Shown here one piece after another: positions 7,812 to 15,005 of a stretch of DNA of 21,778 nt. A program made the position numbers and the translations under genes. Numbering within the stretch: the first letter of the stretch is position 1; the number at the start of each line of letters is the position of its first letter. The notes under the pieces are model-generated. The model was given only the letters and a program-made list of their open reading frames with translations, searched no databases and was not told the DNA's origin. This DNA comes from Ruminococcus sp. AF46-10NS (GTDB lineage: Bacteria > Bacillota > Clostridia > Lachnospirales > Lachnospiraceae), in NCBI RefSeq assembly GCF_003474435.1, contig NZ_QRNF01000049.1:1-21778 (forward strand), written 5' to 3'.

Positions 7812-8113
7812 CCCTATCCCCTGCCTTTGTTTATGGTAATTATATAATCCGGTTATATCTGTTACACTCATGGTATCGCAGAAACATTGTTTTGTCAAGG
7901 ATAGTCCGCTATGATGATTGCAGTTGGTAATTTCGTACCAAACAGTACTTTGACAAGTGAATGACCGTCCAAAAAGGATATGACCGGCAGGAGAAGTGAC
8001 GCATCCGGCGCACCAATGCAGGGAAACACCGCAGGAATGGGGCAGGAAAACGGATTTTGGGGAGAACGGCAACAGGAAGCATTTTAACCTATTTGATTTA
8101 TGGGAGGAACAGA
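7812..8113. other. Divergent regulatory region
   Basis: This lies between the minus-strand DUF6076-like gene and the plus-strand mobilisation genes. It contains the minus promoter at 7870-7898 and a palindrome TTGGTA-N6-TACCAA (7924-7941). A TTGACA at 7950-7955 could serve the plus strand, but no good -10 lies 16-18 nt downstream. No gene is seen. Confidence 0.5.
7870..7898 (-). promoter_or_regulatory. Sigma-70-type promoter for the DUF6076-like gene
   Basis: On the minus strand TTGACA (plus 7893-7898) is separated by 17 nt from TACCAT (plus 7870-7875). Transcription would start near 7862, leaving a leader of about 50 nt before the ATG at 7811. Confidence 0.6.
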
Positions 8114-8338
8114 ATGAACGATAAAAAGAGATTGAACAGCTACGAGGATTTACCGCTGGTTCTGGATGTGGCGGACATCCAGCGGATTATGGGAATTTCA
8201 AGAGCGAGCGCCTATGAGCTGGTACACACCCCCGGCTTTCCGGCGTTCCGCAGGGGCAGGCTTATCAAGGTCAGCAAGATTGCTTTCTTTGAATGGATGG
8301 CAAAAGGCTCCGAAACCGTACCGGGAAGTGACAAATAA
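8114..8338 (+). CDS. Excisionase-type HTH DNA-binding protein
   Basis: The ATG at 8114 follows GGGAGG (8102-8107). The 74-aa product has LVLDVADIQRIMGISRASAY, then ELVHTPGFPAFRRGRLIKVS and KIAFFEWMAKG, the winged-HTH (HTH_17/MerR-like) pattern of small excisionase or transposon DNA-binding proteins. In elements of this type such a gene commonly heads the mobilisation cluster. It could act as a recombination directionality factor or a transcriptional regulator; the sequence does not decide between these. Confidence 0.85.
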   Translation: MNDKKRLNSYEDLPLVLDVADIQRIMGISRASAYELVHTPGFPAFRRGRLIKVSKIAFFEWMAKGSETVPGSDK

Positions 8339-8483
8339 GCGTGAGGTATCATTCCCTGACTGCAATACTGCCGCACTTTCCAAAGGGGCATACAGAGGGA
8401 AAAAACTTAAAAATGATACCGAGACGCTACACCAAAACAGCCTATCTGCGTACATCAGATAGAAACGGAGAAAGGAGCCGGTT

Positions 8484-8687
8484 ATGGCAAGAATGAGCAA
8501 CAAGCGACGGCTGGAATGGTCTTTCTTCTTAAATGACCGCAGCCGTATCACTTACAACGAACTGTGCCGGAAATGCCAGCACGAATGTAAACAGAGCTTC
8601 CGGGCGGTTGTGGTTGACTGCCCGAAGTATCTTTCCAAGCGTTCCAAGAAAAAGGACAAGACTGCCGGAAACGGCAAAATCCCTTAG
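8484..8687 (+). CDS. Small Cys-rich basic element protein
   Basis: A 67-aa protein whose ATG follows GAAAGGAGCC. It is rich in Arg and Lys and carries CRKCQHEC and a later DCPKY, a possible zinc-binding knuckle, then a very basic tail (KRSKKKDK). I recall similar small ORFs upstream of MobL relaxases in Clostridia elements, but I know no function. DNA binding near the transfer origin is a guess based on charge and position. The preceding 145-nt gap holds a 9-bp inverted repeat, GGTATCATT/AATGATACC (8345-8353/8412-8420). Confidence 0.7.
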   Translation: MARMSNKRRLEWSFFLNDRSRITYNELCRKCQHECKQSFRAVVVDCPKYLSKRSKKKDKTAGNGKIP

Positions 8688-8694
8688 GAACTAA

Positions 8695-8898
8695 GGGCGC
8701 ACTTCTATACATAGTCTAAAGACCATGTATCGTGCGTCCTGCGGAGCTACCTCTGCCGCTGATAAAATCAGCAATCCGAGGTCTGCGTTCGCTTCGCTCC
8801 GACAAGGTGGCTACACCCCCTTGCGCCGCTAAAGCGGCTATCCCCTGTGTACCCGCCGAAAAGGGAAATCCGCTCTGTGGTTTTCCCTTTTCATCGGG
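8695..8898 (+). other. Candidate origin of transfer: four nested hairpins
   Basis: Four consecutive hairpins fill this non-coding stretch before the mobilisation genes. (1) GGGCGCAC/GTGCGTCC (8695-8702/8732-8739) encloses ATACAT/ATGTAT and GTCT/AGAC. (2) ACCTC/GAGGT (8749-8753/8778-8782) encloses GCTGAT/ATCAGC. (3) GCCGCT/AGCGGC at 8825-8838. (4) CCCG/CGGG (8852-8855/8895-8898) encloses AAAAGGGAAA paired with TTTTCCCTTTT. Position next to relaxase genes and the cruciform structure are typical of oriT. The nick site is not identified, and structured mRNA leaders remain an alternative. Confidence 0.5.
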
Positions 8899-8970
8899 TT
8901 TTATAGAAGCACTGACACAGACTGTCTGCGGATGGTCTTTCTTTATCTTATAAGCAAAGGATGTGAGAAC

Positions 8971-9288
8971 ATGGAAAAATCTTTGGAACAGTTAAAGCAG
9001 GAATATGAAAAAACCACTGTCCTGCTGGAACGGGAAAAACGGAAAATGCAGCGTTTGAAAAACCGGCAGGCGTATCTGGAAAGCGGTTCCTGGAAACAGA
9101 GGACGCACCGGCTGATTACCCGTGGGGCAGCCGTTGAGAGCATTGTGCCACAGACAAAGGAGCTGACCGAACCGGAATTTTATTCCCTCATGGAAAGCAT
9201 TTTGAATCTGCCGCAGGCGGAGCCTTTCATCCGGTCTGCCGCAGAAAACCACGCCCGTATTTCCGGGCAGGAGAAAGGCGGTGACTAA
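8971..9288 (+). CDS. DUF3847-like mobilisation-associated protein
   Basis: 105 residues from the ATG at 8971 (AAAGGATGTGAGAAC upstream). The N-terminal half is a charged coiled coil (LEQLKQEYEKTTVLLEREKR and following), then KNRQAYLESGSWKQRTHRLI and a TRGAAVESI segment. This resembles DUF3847 proteins that sit immediately before MobA/MobL relaxases. It probably acts as a relaxosome accessory, which is inference from position. Its stop codon (TAA 9286-9288) lies 2 nt before the expected relaxase start, so the two are translationally linked. Confidence 0.8.
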   Translation: MEKSLEQLKQEYEKTTVLLEREKRKMQRLKNRQAYLESGSWKQRTHRLITRGAAVESIVPQTKELTEPEFYSLMESILNLPQAEPFIRSAAENHARISGQEKGGD

Positions 9289-9290
9289 GG

Positions 9291-10763
9291 ATAGCACTTT
9301 ATCATTTTTCAATCGCACAGATAAAGCGCAGCGCCGGTCAGAGCGCCATTGCCAGCGCAGCCTACCGAGCCGGGGAGCGTCTTTACAGCAGCTACTATGG
9401 AGAAGTCAGCGACTACACCAAAAAGGGCGGCGTGATCGCTTCGGAAATCATGCTGCCGCCCCATGCGCCGGAAATATATCTTGACCGGGCGACCCTCTGG
9501 AATGCTGTGGAGAACTGCGAGAAACATCCAAAAGCACAGCTTGCCTATTCATTTGATATTGCCATGCAGAATGAATTGACGCTGGAAGAAAACATGGAGC
9601 TGGCGAGGAAGTTCGTGCAGGAGCAGTTTGTGGCAAAAGGCATGATTGCCGATCTTGCTTTTCACAGTCCGGAGAAAGAGAACGGCGGTATCCCAAACCC
9701 GCATTTCCATGTGATGACAACAATGCGCCCTTTGAACCCGGATGGCACATGGGGACAAAAACAGCGGCGGGAATATCTTCTTGATGAAGATGGAAACCGA
9801 ATCCGGGATAAAAATGGCGATTATATGTTTAATGCTGTCCACACAACAGACTGGCACGAGCCGGAAACACTGGAACACTGGCGGGAGCAGTGGGCGGCTG
9901 CCGTTAATACAAAATTTGAGGAAAAAGGACTGGATGTGCGTATCGACCACCGTTCCTATGTGCGGCAGGGGCTTGACCTGATACCTACTGTCCACGAGGG
10001 AGCTAATGTCCGGCAGATGGAAGCAAAGGGCATCCGCACCGAGAAAGGGGAACTGAACCGCTGGATTAAAGCCACCAACCGGCTCATGCAGGATGTGAGG
10101 AAGAAGATCAAAGCCCTGTTTGTCTGGATGGCAGAGGTAAAAGAAGAACTTTCCAAACCACAGACACCGAACCTTGCCGACCTGCTGATCGCTTATTACA
10201 ACCAGCGCAACGCAGGGGCATGGAGCAATAAAGCCAGAACCGGAAACTTAAAGCAGTTTGCCGAAGCCGTCAATTATCTGACGGAAAACAAGCTGCTCAC
10301 ATTAGAGGATTTGCAGGAGCGTCTTTCCTCTGTCAGTGAAGAATTTGAAGCATTAAGCGGATCCATGAAAAAGAAATCTGCCCGGATAAAGGAATTGCAG
10401 GAATTGATACGGGAGGGCGAGAATTACCAGCGGCTAAAACCTGTCCATACGGAATTGAACAATATCAAGTTTAAGAAACAGAGGGAGAAATTTGAAACAT
10501 CCCACGATGCGGAGTTACGGCTGTTTTATGCCGCCCGCCGTATTCTGAAAGAAAAACTGGACGGAAAACCTATTGCCCTGAAAGCATGGAAACAGGAATA
10601 TGCACAGTTAAAAACAGAGTATGCCGAACTGTCTCCGCAGCACAAGCCACTCCGGGAGGAAGTCATACGGCTGCGGCAGGTGCAGAACGCCGTAGATACC
10701 GCACTGCGCCGGAGGGAGCAGCCACAGGAAGTACAGAGAAAGAAACATGAGATGGAGCTATGA
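9291..10763 (+). CDS. MobA/MobL-family relaxase, ATA at expected start
   Basis: The relaxase frame opens with ALYHFSIAQIKRSAGQSAIA and SAAYRAGERL, the characteristic N-terminus including candidate catalytic Tyr25. It continues through NPHFHVMTTMRP, whose HxH (about 138/140) is the metal-binding motif, to a long charged coiled-coil tail; total about 490 aa. The codon before ALYHF is ATA (9291), with a stop two codons further up. No ATG, GTG or TTG exists in frame before the GTG at 9432, which would delete the SAAYRAGE motif. Either ATA is used as a rare start or the ATG was lost by mutation. The enzyme would nick oriT for mobilisation by a helper element. Confidence 0.85.
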   Translation: MALYHFSIAQIKRSAGQSAIASAAYRAGERLYSSYYGEVSDYTKKGGVIASEIMLPPHAPEIYLDRATLWNAVENCEKHPKAQLAYSFDIAMQNELTLEENMELARKFVQEQFVAKGMIADLAFHSPEKENGGIPNPHFHVMTTMRPLNPDGTWGQKQRREYLLDEDGNRIRDKNGDYMFNAVHTTDWHEPETLEHWREQWAAAVNTKFEEKGLDVRIDHRSYVRQGLDLIPTVHEGANVRQMEAKGIRTEKGELNRWIKATNRLMQDVRKKIKALFVWMAEVKEELSKPQTPNLADLLIAYYNQRNAGAWSNKARTGNLKQFAEAVNYLTENKLLTLEDLQERLSSVSEEFEALSGSMKKKSARIKELQELIREGENYQRLKPVHTELNNIKFKKQREKFETSHDAELRLFYAARRILKEKLDGKPIALKAWKQEYAQLKTEYAELSPQHKPLREEVIRLRQVQNAVDTALRRREQPQEVQRKKHEMEL

Positions 10764-10810
10764 TATAATCGGCAGCTTTACCGCTATCGGTATTTTTATG
10801 GAGGGAGCAT

Positions 10811-11551
10811 TTGAATGTATTTGAAGCGGTGAAACAGTCTGTTACCACCCGGCAGGCTGCTTCATTCTATGGAATCCGGGTGGGGAGAAACGGCATGGTC
10901 TGCTGTCCATTCCACAATGACCGCACGCCCAGCATGAAAGTGGACAGCCGCTTTTATTGCTTCGGCTGCAGGGCTTCCGGGGATGTGATCGACTTTGCCG
11001 CTTTGCTGCATGGATTGGGGAAGCGGGAAGCTGCGGTCAGGCTTGCGGAGGACTTCGGCGTTTCCTATGAGAAATCCGGCAATGCGCCACCAGATAGGAA
11101 GCGTAACAACAGGTCACAGCCCCGACAAAAATCAGCGGAGCAGAGATTTCAGGAAACGGAACGGTATTGTTTCCGGGTGCTATGCGATTATCTGCGCCTG
11201 CTGGAGCATTGGAAAACAGCATACGCCCCACAGCCGCAGGATGCCATCTGGCATCCTCTTTTTGTGGAAGCGTTGCAGAGGATAAGCTACACAGAATACC
11301 TTTTGGATATTTTGTTATACGGAGAAATAGAAGAAAAAGCGGCATTGATCGCCGCACAGGGAAAGGAGGTGCTGCGGCTTGAACAGCGAATTTCAGAGCT
11401 TGCCGCCGGAAACGCAGGAAGCGGTCAAAAGGACGATGGATACAATAGAGCCAGCGCAGACACCGGCAGAAATCCGGGAGACGTTAGAGGGGACGCAGAA
11501 AGGCGGCGTGAAGAACAGCATCCGAAACTGCCTGACGGTGTTCCAGCGTGA
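10811..11551 (+). CDS. CHC2 zinc-finger primase-like protein
   Basis: TTG start at 10811 with GGAGGGAG upstream; 246 aa. Residues 31-62 form a DnaG-type CHC2 zinc finger: Cys32-Pro-Phe-His35, then Cys50-Phe-Gly-Cys53 in RFYCFGCRASGDVIDF. Only the zinc-binding domain and a helical extension are present; no TOPRIM catalytic domain is visible, so it may help the neighbouring VapE protein recognise single-stranded DNA. The last 57 codons overlap the VapE gene in another frame. That tail (rich in Gly, Asn, Arg, Glu) looks unstructured and may not be conserved. Confidence 0.85.
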   Translation: MNVFEAVKQSVTTRQAASFYGIRVGRNGMVCCPFHNDRTPSMKVDSRFYCFGCRASGDVIDFAALLHGLGKREAAVRLAEDFGVSYEKSGNAPPDRKRNNRSQPRQKSAEQRFQETERYCFRVLCDYLRLLEHWKTAYAPQPQDAIWHPLFVEALQRISYTEYLLDILLYGEIEEKAALIAAQGKEVLRLEQRISELAAGNAGSGQKDDGYNRASADTGRNPGDVRGDAERRREEQHPKLPDGVPA

Positions 11552-12776
11552 CCCGCTGTTTCGTGGGGCGCTGCGCCTGAACCTTTTGACGGAGCAGATT
11601 GACATTGTGAAGCCGTTGGGCTGGGAGCGCACCAGTGCCACTCTGACCGACATGGACATGAACTACCTGCTTTTGTATCTGGAAGAAAACTACGGGCTTA
11701 CCAGCGAGAAAAAGGTGCAGAGCGCCATCAAGATTGTTGCCAATGAAAACCGCTACCATCCGGTCAGGGATTACCTGAACAACCTGCAATGGGACGGCAC
11801 AGAGCGCATCCGTTACGCCCTGCATCACTTTCTGGGAGCCGATACGGACGAATACACTTATGAAGCCTTGAAACTGTTCCTGATGGGAGCCATCCGGCGG
11901 GTATTCAGACCGGGGAGCAAGTTTGAGGTCATGCTCTGTCTGGTTGGTGGTCAGGGAGCCGGGAAATCTACCTTTTTCCGGCTGCTGGCAGGCAGGGACG
12001 AATGGTTTTCAGACGATTTGAAGAAGCTGGACGATGAAAATGTGTACCGCAAGCTTCAAGGGCATTGGATTATCGAGATGTCGGAGATGATCGCCACAGC
12101 CAACGCCAAGAGTATTGAGGAAATCAAGTCATTCTTAAGCCGCCAGAAAGAAACATACAAAGTGCCGTATGAGACACATCCGGCAGACCGGCTGCGGCAA
12201 TGTGTATTTGGAGGGACGACCAACCGGCAGGACTTTTTGCCCCGTGACCGCACCGGCAACCGGCGCTTTCTCCCCGTGACGGTGTACCCGGAACGGGCGG
12301 AGGTTCACATACTGGACGATGAAGCGGCGGCGAGGGCGTATATCGAACAGATGTGGGCGGAAGCCATGACGGTTTACCGCAGTGGGAAGTATAAGCTGTC
12401 ATTCAGCATAGAAATGAACCGATACCTGAACGCCCATCAGCAGGACTTCATGCAGGAGGACACACAGGCTGGCATGATCTACGCCTATTTGGAGGACTAC
12501 ACCGGTGACAGGGTATGCTCCAAGCAGCTTTATGAGGAAGCGCTGGGGAACTTAAATTCCCCGGCAGACTGGGAGACACGGGCAATCTGCGAGATTATGA
12601 ATACCGGCATTGCGGGCGGCATCATACAGGGCTGGGCAGCCTACAAAAGCCCGAAGCGGTATAAGAAATACGGTTCTCAAAAAGGCTGGGAGCGTGTCAA
12701 CCAAGACCCGCCGGAGGGGGACGGTTTTCAGGAAATCACGGAAGAAGAAGCCCGGCAAATGGAACTGCCATTCTGA
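11379..12776 (+). CDS. VapE-type P-loop ATPase / replication helicase-like protein
   Basis: TTG start at 11379, supported by GAAAGGAGGT (11361-11370) at 8 nt; 465 aa. The virulence-associated E domain spans about 110-400. It has Walker A GGQGAGKST (190-198), a Walker-B-like HWIIEMSE (229-236) and the family signature ANAKSIEEIKSFLSRQKETY. The VTVYPERAEVHILDDEA region follows. VapE proteins are SF3-like helicases or initiators on phages and integrative elements. With the CHC2 protein upstream and GGTTGACA repeats immediately downstream, it is likely to drive replication of the excised circle. The start overlaps the CHC2 gene by 173 nt. Confidence 0.9.
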   Translation: MNSEFQSLPPETQEAVKRTMDTIEPAQTPAEIRETLEGTQKGGVKNSIRNCLTVFQRDPLFRGALRLNLLTEQIDIVKPLGWERTSATLTDMDMNYLLLYLEENYGLTSEKKVQSAIKIVANENRYHPVRDYLNNLQWDGTERIRYALHHFLGADTDEYTYEALKLFLMGAIRRVFRPGSKFEVMLCLVGGQGAGKSTFFRLLAGRDEWFSDDLKKLDDENVYRKLQGHWIIEMSEMIATANAKSIEEIKSFLSRQKETYKVPYETHPADRLRQCVFGGTTNRQDFLPRDRTGNRRFLPVTVYPERAEVHILDDEAAARAYIEQMWAEAMTVYRSGKYKLSFSIEMNRYLNAHQQDFMQEDTQAGMIYAYLEDYTGDRVCSKQLYEEALGNLNSPADWETRAICEIMNTGIAGGIIQGWAAYKSPKRYKKYGSQKGWERVNQDPPEGDGFQEITEEEARQMELPF

Positions 12777-12785
12777 AAAGCCACC

Positions 12786-12971
12786 GGTTGACAGTTTGGT
12801 TGACGCTTTGGTTGACAGCCAGTTGACGGAGAAAAGCCTGATATTTGGGGCATTTCTCTCCTTTGTCAACCATGTCAACCAAGAAATCAAAGAAAAAGTA
12901 AAAAGTAATAATAGAGCGCCTATGGATTGTTTTCAAAGTCTTTTCTGCCGGTTGACACGGTTTGGTTGACA
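12786..12971. repeat. GGTTGACA iterons, candidate replication origin
   Basis: Eight copies of an 8-bp motif lie just after the VapE gene. Four direct copies are at 12786, 12798, 12810 and 12821 (GGTTGACA, GGTTGACG, GGTTGACA, AGTTGACG; spacing 12, 12 and 11 bp). Two inverted copies, TGTCAACC, are at 12864 and 12873. Two more direct copies are at 12950 and 12964. The middle (12890-12920) is AT-rich. Helical-turn spacing next to a replication gene is the pattern of an iteron origin. Confidence 0.65.
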
Positions 12972-12996
12972 CGGAGACAGTCTGCGGCTGTACACC

Positions 12997-13030
12997 TGCC
13001 TGACATTCCCTTGTCGGGCATATTTCATTT
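12997..13030 (+). terminator. Stem-loop before tnpW
   Basis: TGCCTGACA (12997-13005) pairs with TGTCGGGCA (13012-13020), one G-U pair, 6-nt loop, followed by TATTTCATTT. It is a weak terminator or attenuator just upstream of the tnpW ribosome site. Confidence 0.5.
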
Positions 13031-13046
13031 ATGGAGGTAACTGCCT

Positions 13047-13232
13047 ATGGCAAAAAACAAAAACGAGAGCAACAACGAAAACAGCGGCACCCTGCTTACC
13101 GAAAAAGACGGCACCCAGTATTTTGTCATGGGGAAAGTCCGTATCAAGGTATCGGAGCATTTCGCACAGGATGGGAAGCCGCTTGACAGCCTACTGGAAG
13201 ATGTGATCCAGCACGCTGCCGCCGCTTCCTGA
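13047..13232 (+). CDS. tnpW: TnpW-like transposon-encoded protein
   Basis: 61 residues; the ATG follows TGGAGGTAACTGCCT. The hydrophilic N-terminus (MAKNKNESNNENSG) is followed by DGTQYFVMGKVRIKVSEHFA and then LDSLLEDVIQHAA. This matches the small TnpW proteins of Tn4451-type elements, which lie directly before the large serine recombinase. The role of TnpW is not established. The Asn/Lys/Glu-rich start is probably disordered. Confidence 0.85.
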   Translation: MAKNKNESNNENSGTLLTEKDGTQYFVMGKVRIKVSEHFAQDGKPLDSLLEDVIQHAAAAS

Positions 13233-13250
13233 AAAAATACGGAATAACGA

Positions 13251-13310
13251 CTGTCAATCAGCCCACGCTTATGATATACTTGTACCAGCGAGTATTGTAT
13301 AAGCGTGGGT
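13251..13310 (+). promoter_or_regulatory. Recombinase promoter inside an inverted repeat
   Basis: CTGTCA (13251-13256) and TATACT (13275-13280), 18 nt apart, form a plausible promoter. CCCACGCTTAT (13262-13272) lies between the boxes and pairs with ATAAGCGTGGG (13300-13310) downstream, followed by TTGTTTCTTTT. The repeat could be an operator or an attenuator hairpin in the leader. A third copy of the motif is at 1582, near the element's left end. Confidence 0.55.
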
Positions 13311-13339
13311 TGTTTCTTTTAGAAGGAGGATTTTTAACC

Positions 13340-14994
13340 GTGAAACAACCATACAATACAACGATTTATAACACTGCACTATATTTGAGATTGAGCCGTG
13401 ACGATGAATTACAGGGGGAAAGCGGCAGTATCCAGACCCAGCGCATGATGCTTAGGCAGTATGCCGCAGAGCATGGGCTGACTGTTGTAGACGAGTACAT
13501 TGACGACGGATGGAGCGGGACAAATTTCGAGCGTCCAAGTTTCCAAAGGATGATTGATGACATCGAGGACGGGAAAATCAACTGCGTTGTCACAAAGGAC
13601 TTATCCCGTCTGGGAAGAAACTATATCCTGACCGGTCAGTACACGGAAATCTATTTCCCCAGCAAGGGAGTACGCTACATTGCCATCAATGACAATGTGG
13701 ACACCATCAACGGAGAAAGCGAGCTTGCCCCATTCTTAAACATCCTGAATGAAATGCACGCCCGACAGACCAGCAAAAAGGTCAAGGCTGCCATGCGCAC
13801 AAGATTTGCCAATGGCGCACACTATGGAGCCTATGCACCGCTGGGGTATGTAAAAGACCCGGACAAAAAAGGTCATCTTCTGATCGACCCGGAAACACGC
13901 TGGATTGTAGAGAAGATTTTTGACCTTGCAGTACACGGGAGGGGTGCCGCCAGCATTACACGGATTCTGGTGGAAGAAAAAGTACCTACCCCCGGCTGGC
14001 TGAACTATGAAAGATACGGGACTTTCGCTAATATCTACGCCGGTGCGCCCGCAGAAAAAGCCTATGCGTGGACGATTGCACAGGTCAAGAGCATTTTGAA
14101 AGAGGAAACCTACATCGGTCACAGCGTTCACAACAAGCAGAGCAACATTTCATTCAAGAACAAGAAAAAGGTGCGGAAGCCGCAGGAAGAATGGTATCGT
14201 GTGGAAAATACCCACGAAGCCATCATTTCCGAAGAAGTGTTCCAAAAAGTTCAGGAGCTGATTGCAAGCAGACGCAGGAAACGCAGAAACGGTACGACAC
14301 AGATTTTCGCAGGTTGATAAAATGTGCAGACTGCGGATGGTCTTTAGCCTATGGGGAAAACAAGCAGAACAAAAACCCATACGGGTACTACCATTGCAGC
14401 AAAAACGGACAGGGATTACGCCAGTGTTCCATGCACTATATCCGCTATGATGTACTGTATGCCTATGTACTTGCAAGACTGCAATACTGGTCTATGCTGG
14501 CACAGAAAGACGAGGACAAGCTACTGAAACGCCTGCTCAATGCCAGCGACAGGGAAAGAAACTCTGCAAAGAAAAAGCAGGCTGCGGAGCTGAAAAAGGC
14601 AGAGAAGCGTAAAGCCGAGGTTGACGGGCTGTTTGCTAAAATGTATGAGGACTGGTCTGCCGGACGCATAACCGAGTATAACTTCAATATGCTGTCCGAG
14701 AAGTACCAGAACGAGCAAAAGGAGCTTGAAACAAAAATAAGACAGCTTCACGAAACGATGGAAGCCGCCGTACAGACCGCAGCGGATGCTGAAAAGTGGA
14801 TTGCCCTAATGAAACAGTATGTCAACCCTGTGGAGCTGACCGCCGAACTTCTGAACACTCTAATTGAAAAAATAACCGTCCACGAAGCTGTCAAGGGCGA
14901 GGACGGAAGCCGTGAACAGGAAGTAGAAATCTACTACCGCTTCATCGCAAAATCGACTGACCTTTCTTTTTTACACAACAATATCTTTAATTAA
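13340..14994 (+). pseudogene. Large serine recombinase (TnpX/TndX-like), frameshifted
   Basis: GTG at 13340 follows AGAAGGAGG; an in-frame ATG at 13271 lies inside the promoter and was rejected. The first part (to the TGA at 14315-14317) contains the resolvase domain with catalytic Ser19 in YLRLSRDDE and the arginine motif TKDLSRLGRN (85-94), then the Recombinase domain. The rest continues one frame over from 14314: LIKCADCGWSLAYGE, a zinc ribbon with later HCSKNG and LRQC, and a Lys/Glu-rich coiled coil. Adding one T at GGTTGA restores a continuous protein of about 551 aa. Either the gene is broken or the sequence has an error. The intact enzyme would integrate and excise this element. Confidence 0.92.
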
Positions 14995-15005
14995 GGGAAA
15001 CGGGA
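14995..15005. repeat. Right attachment site
   Basis: GGGAAACGGGA begins at the base after the recombinase stop codon. It matches GGGAAACAGGA at 1532-1542 except for one base. Host coding sequence resumes here as ACG GGA ATA AAT ATG CCA (T-G-I-N-M-P) of the interrupted XRE gene. Confidence 0.88.

Larger units (their letters stand above)
1532..15001 (+). mobile_element. Tn4451-like mobilisable element with Bce-type cargo
   Basis: The element is bounded by GGGAAAC at 1532-1538 and 14995-15001. Its right end is the stop codon of a TnpX-like large serine recombinase, and its left end lies inside an XRE regulator gene. Deleting 13,463 bp between the repeats rebuilds that gene in frame, which sets the ends to within a few bases. 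It carries a relaxase, an oriT-like hairpin array, primase/VapE genes with iterons, TnpW and the recombinase, but no type IV secretion genes, so it would need a helper for transfer. Cargo is a BceRS-BceAB-like module. The recombinase frameshift and the missing relaxase start codon suggest reduced or lost mobility. Confidence 0.92.

Noticed and set aside
7812..8072. N-terminal extension of the DUF6076-like protein
   Set aside because: It runs across a TTGACA/TACCAT promoter, is rich in Cys, His and Ser like untranslated sequence, and has no ribosome site at its start.
9281..9484. GTG-started 67-aa frame at the relaxase start
   Set aside because: It is out of frame with the conserved MobL N-terminus, which is read in the frame from 9291.
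12786..12971. CRISPR array
   Set aside because: The 8-bp repeats are too short, occur in both orientations and have 1-4 bp or irregular spacers; they fit iterons instead.
13271..13339. Upstream ATG for the serine recombinase
   Set aside because: The extension covers the promoter and inverted repeat; the GTG at 13340 has a strong AGGAGG and begins near the usual start of the resolvase domain.
14068..14313. Upstream part of the second recombinase frame
   Set aside because: Before 14314 this frame is a shadow of the recombinase domain; only the part after the frameshift is real coding sequence.
14312..14317. Programmed -1 frameshift in the recombinase
   Set aside because: GCAGGTTGA is not a slippery heptamer, and no stimulatory structure was noticed downstream.
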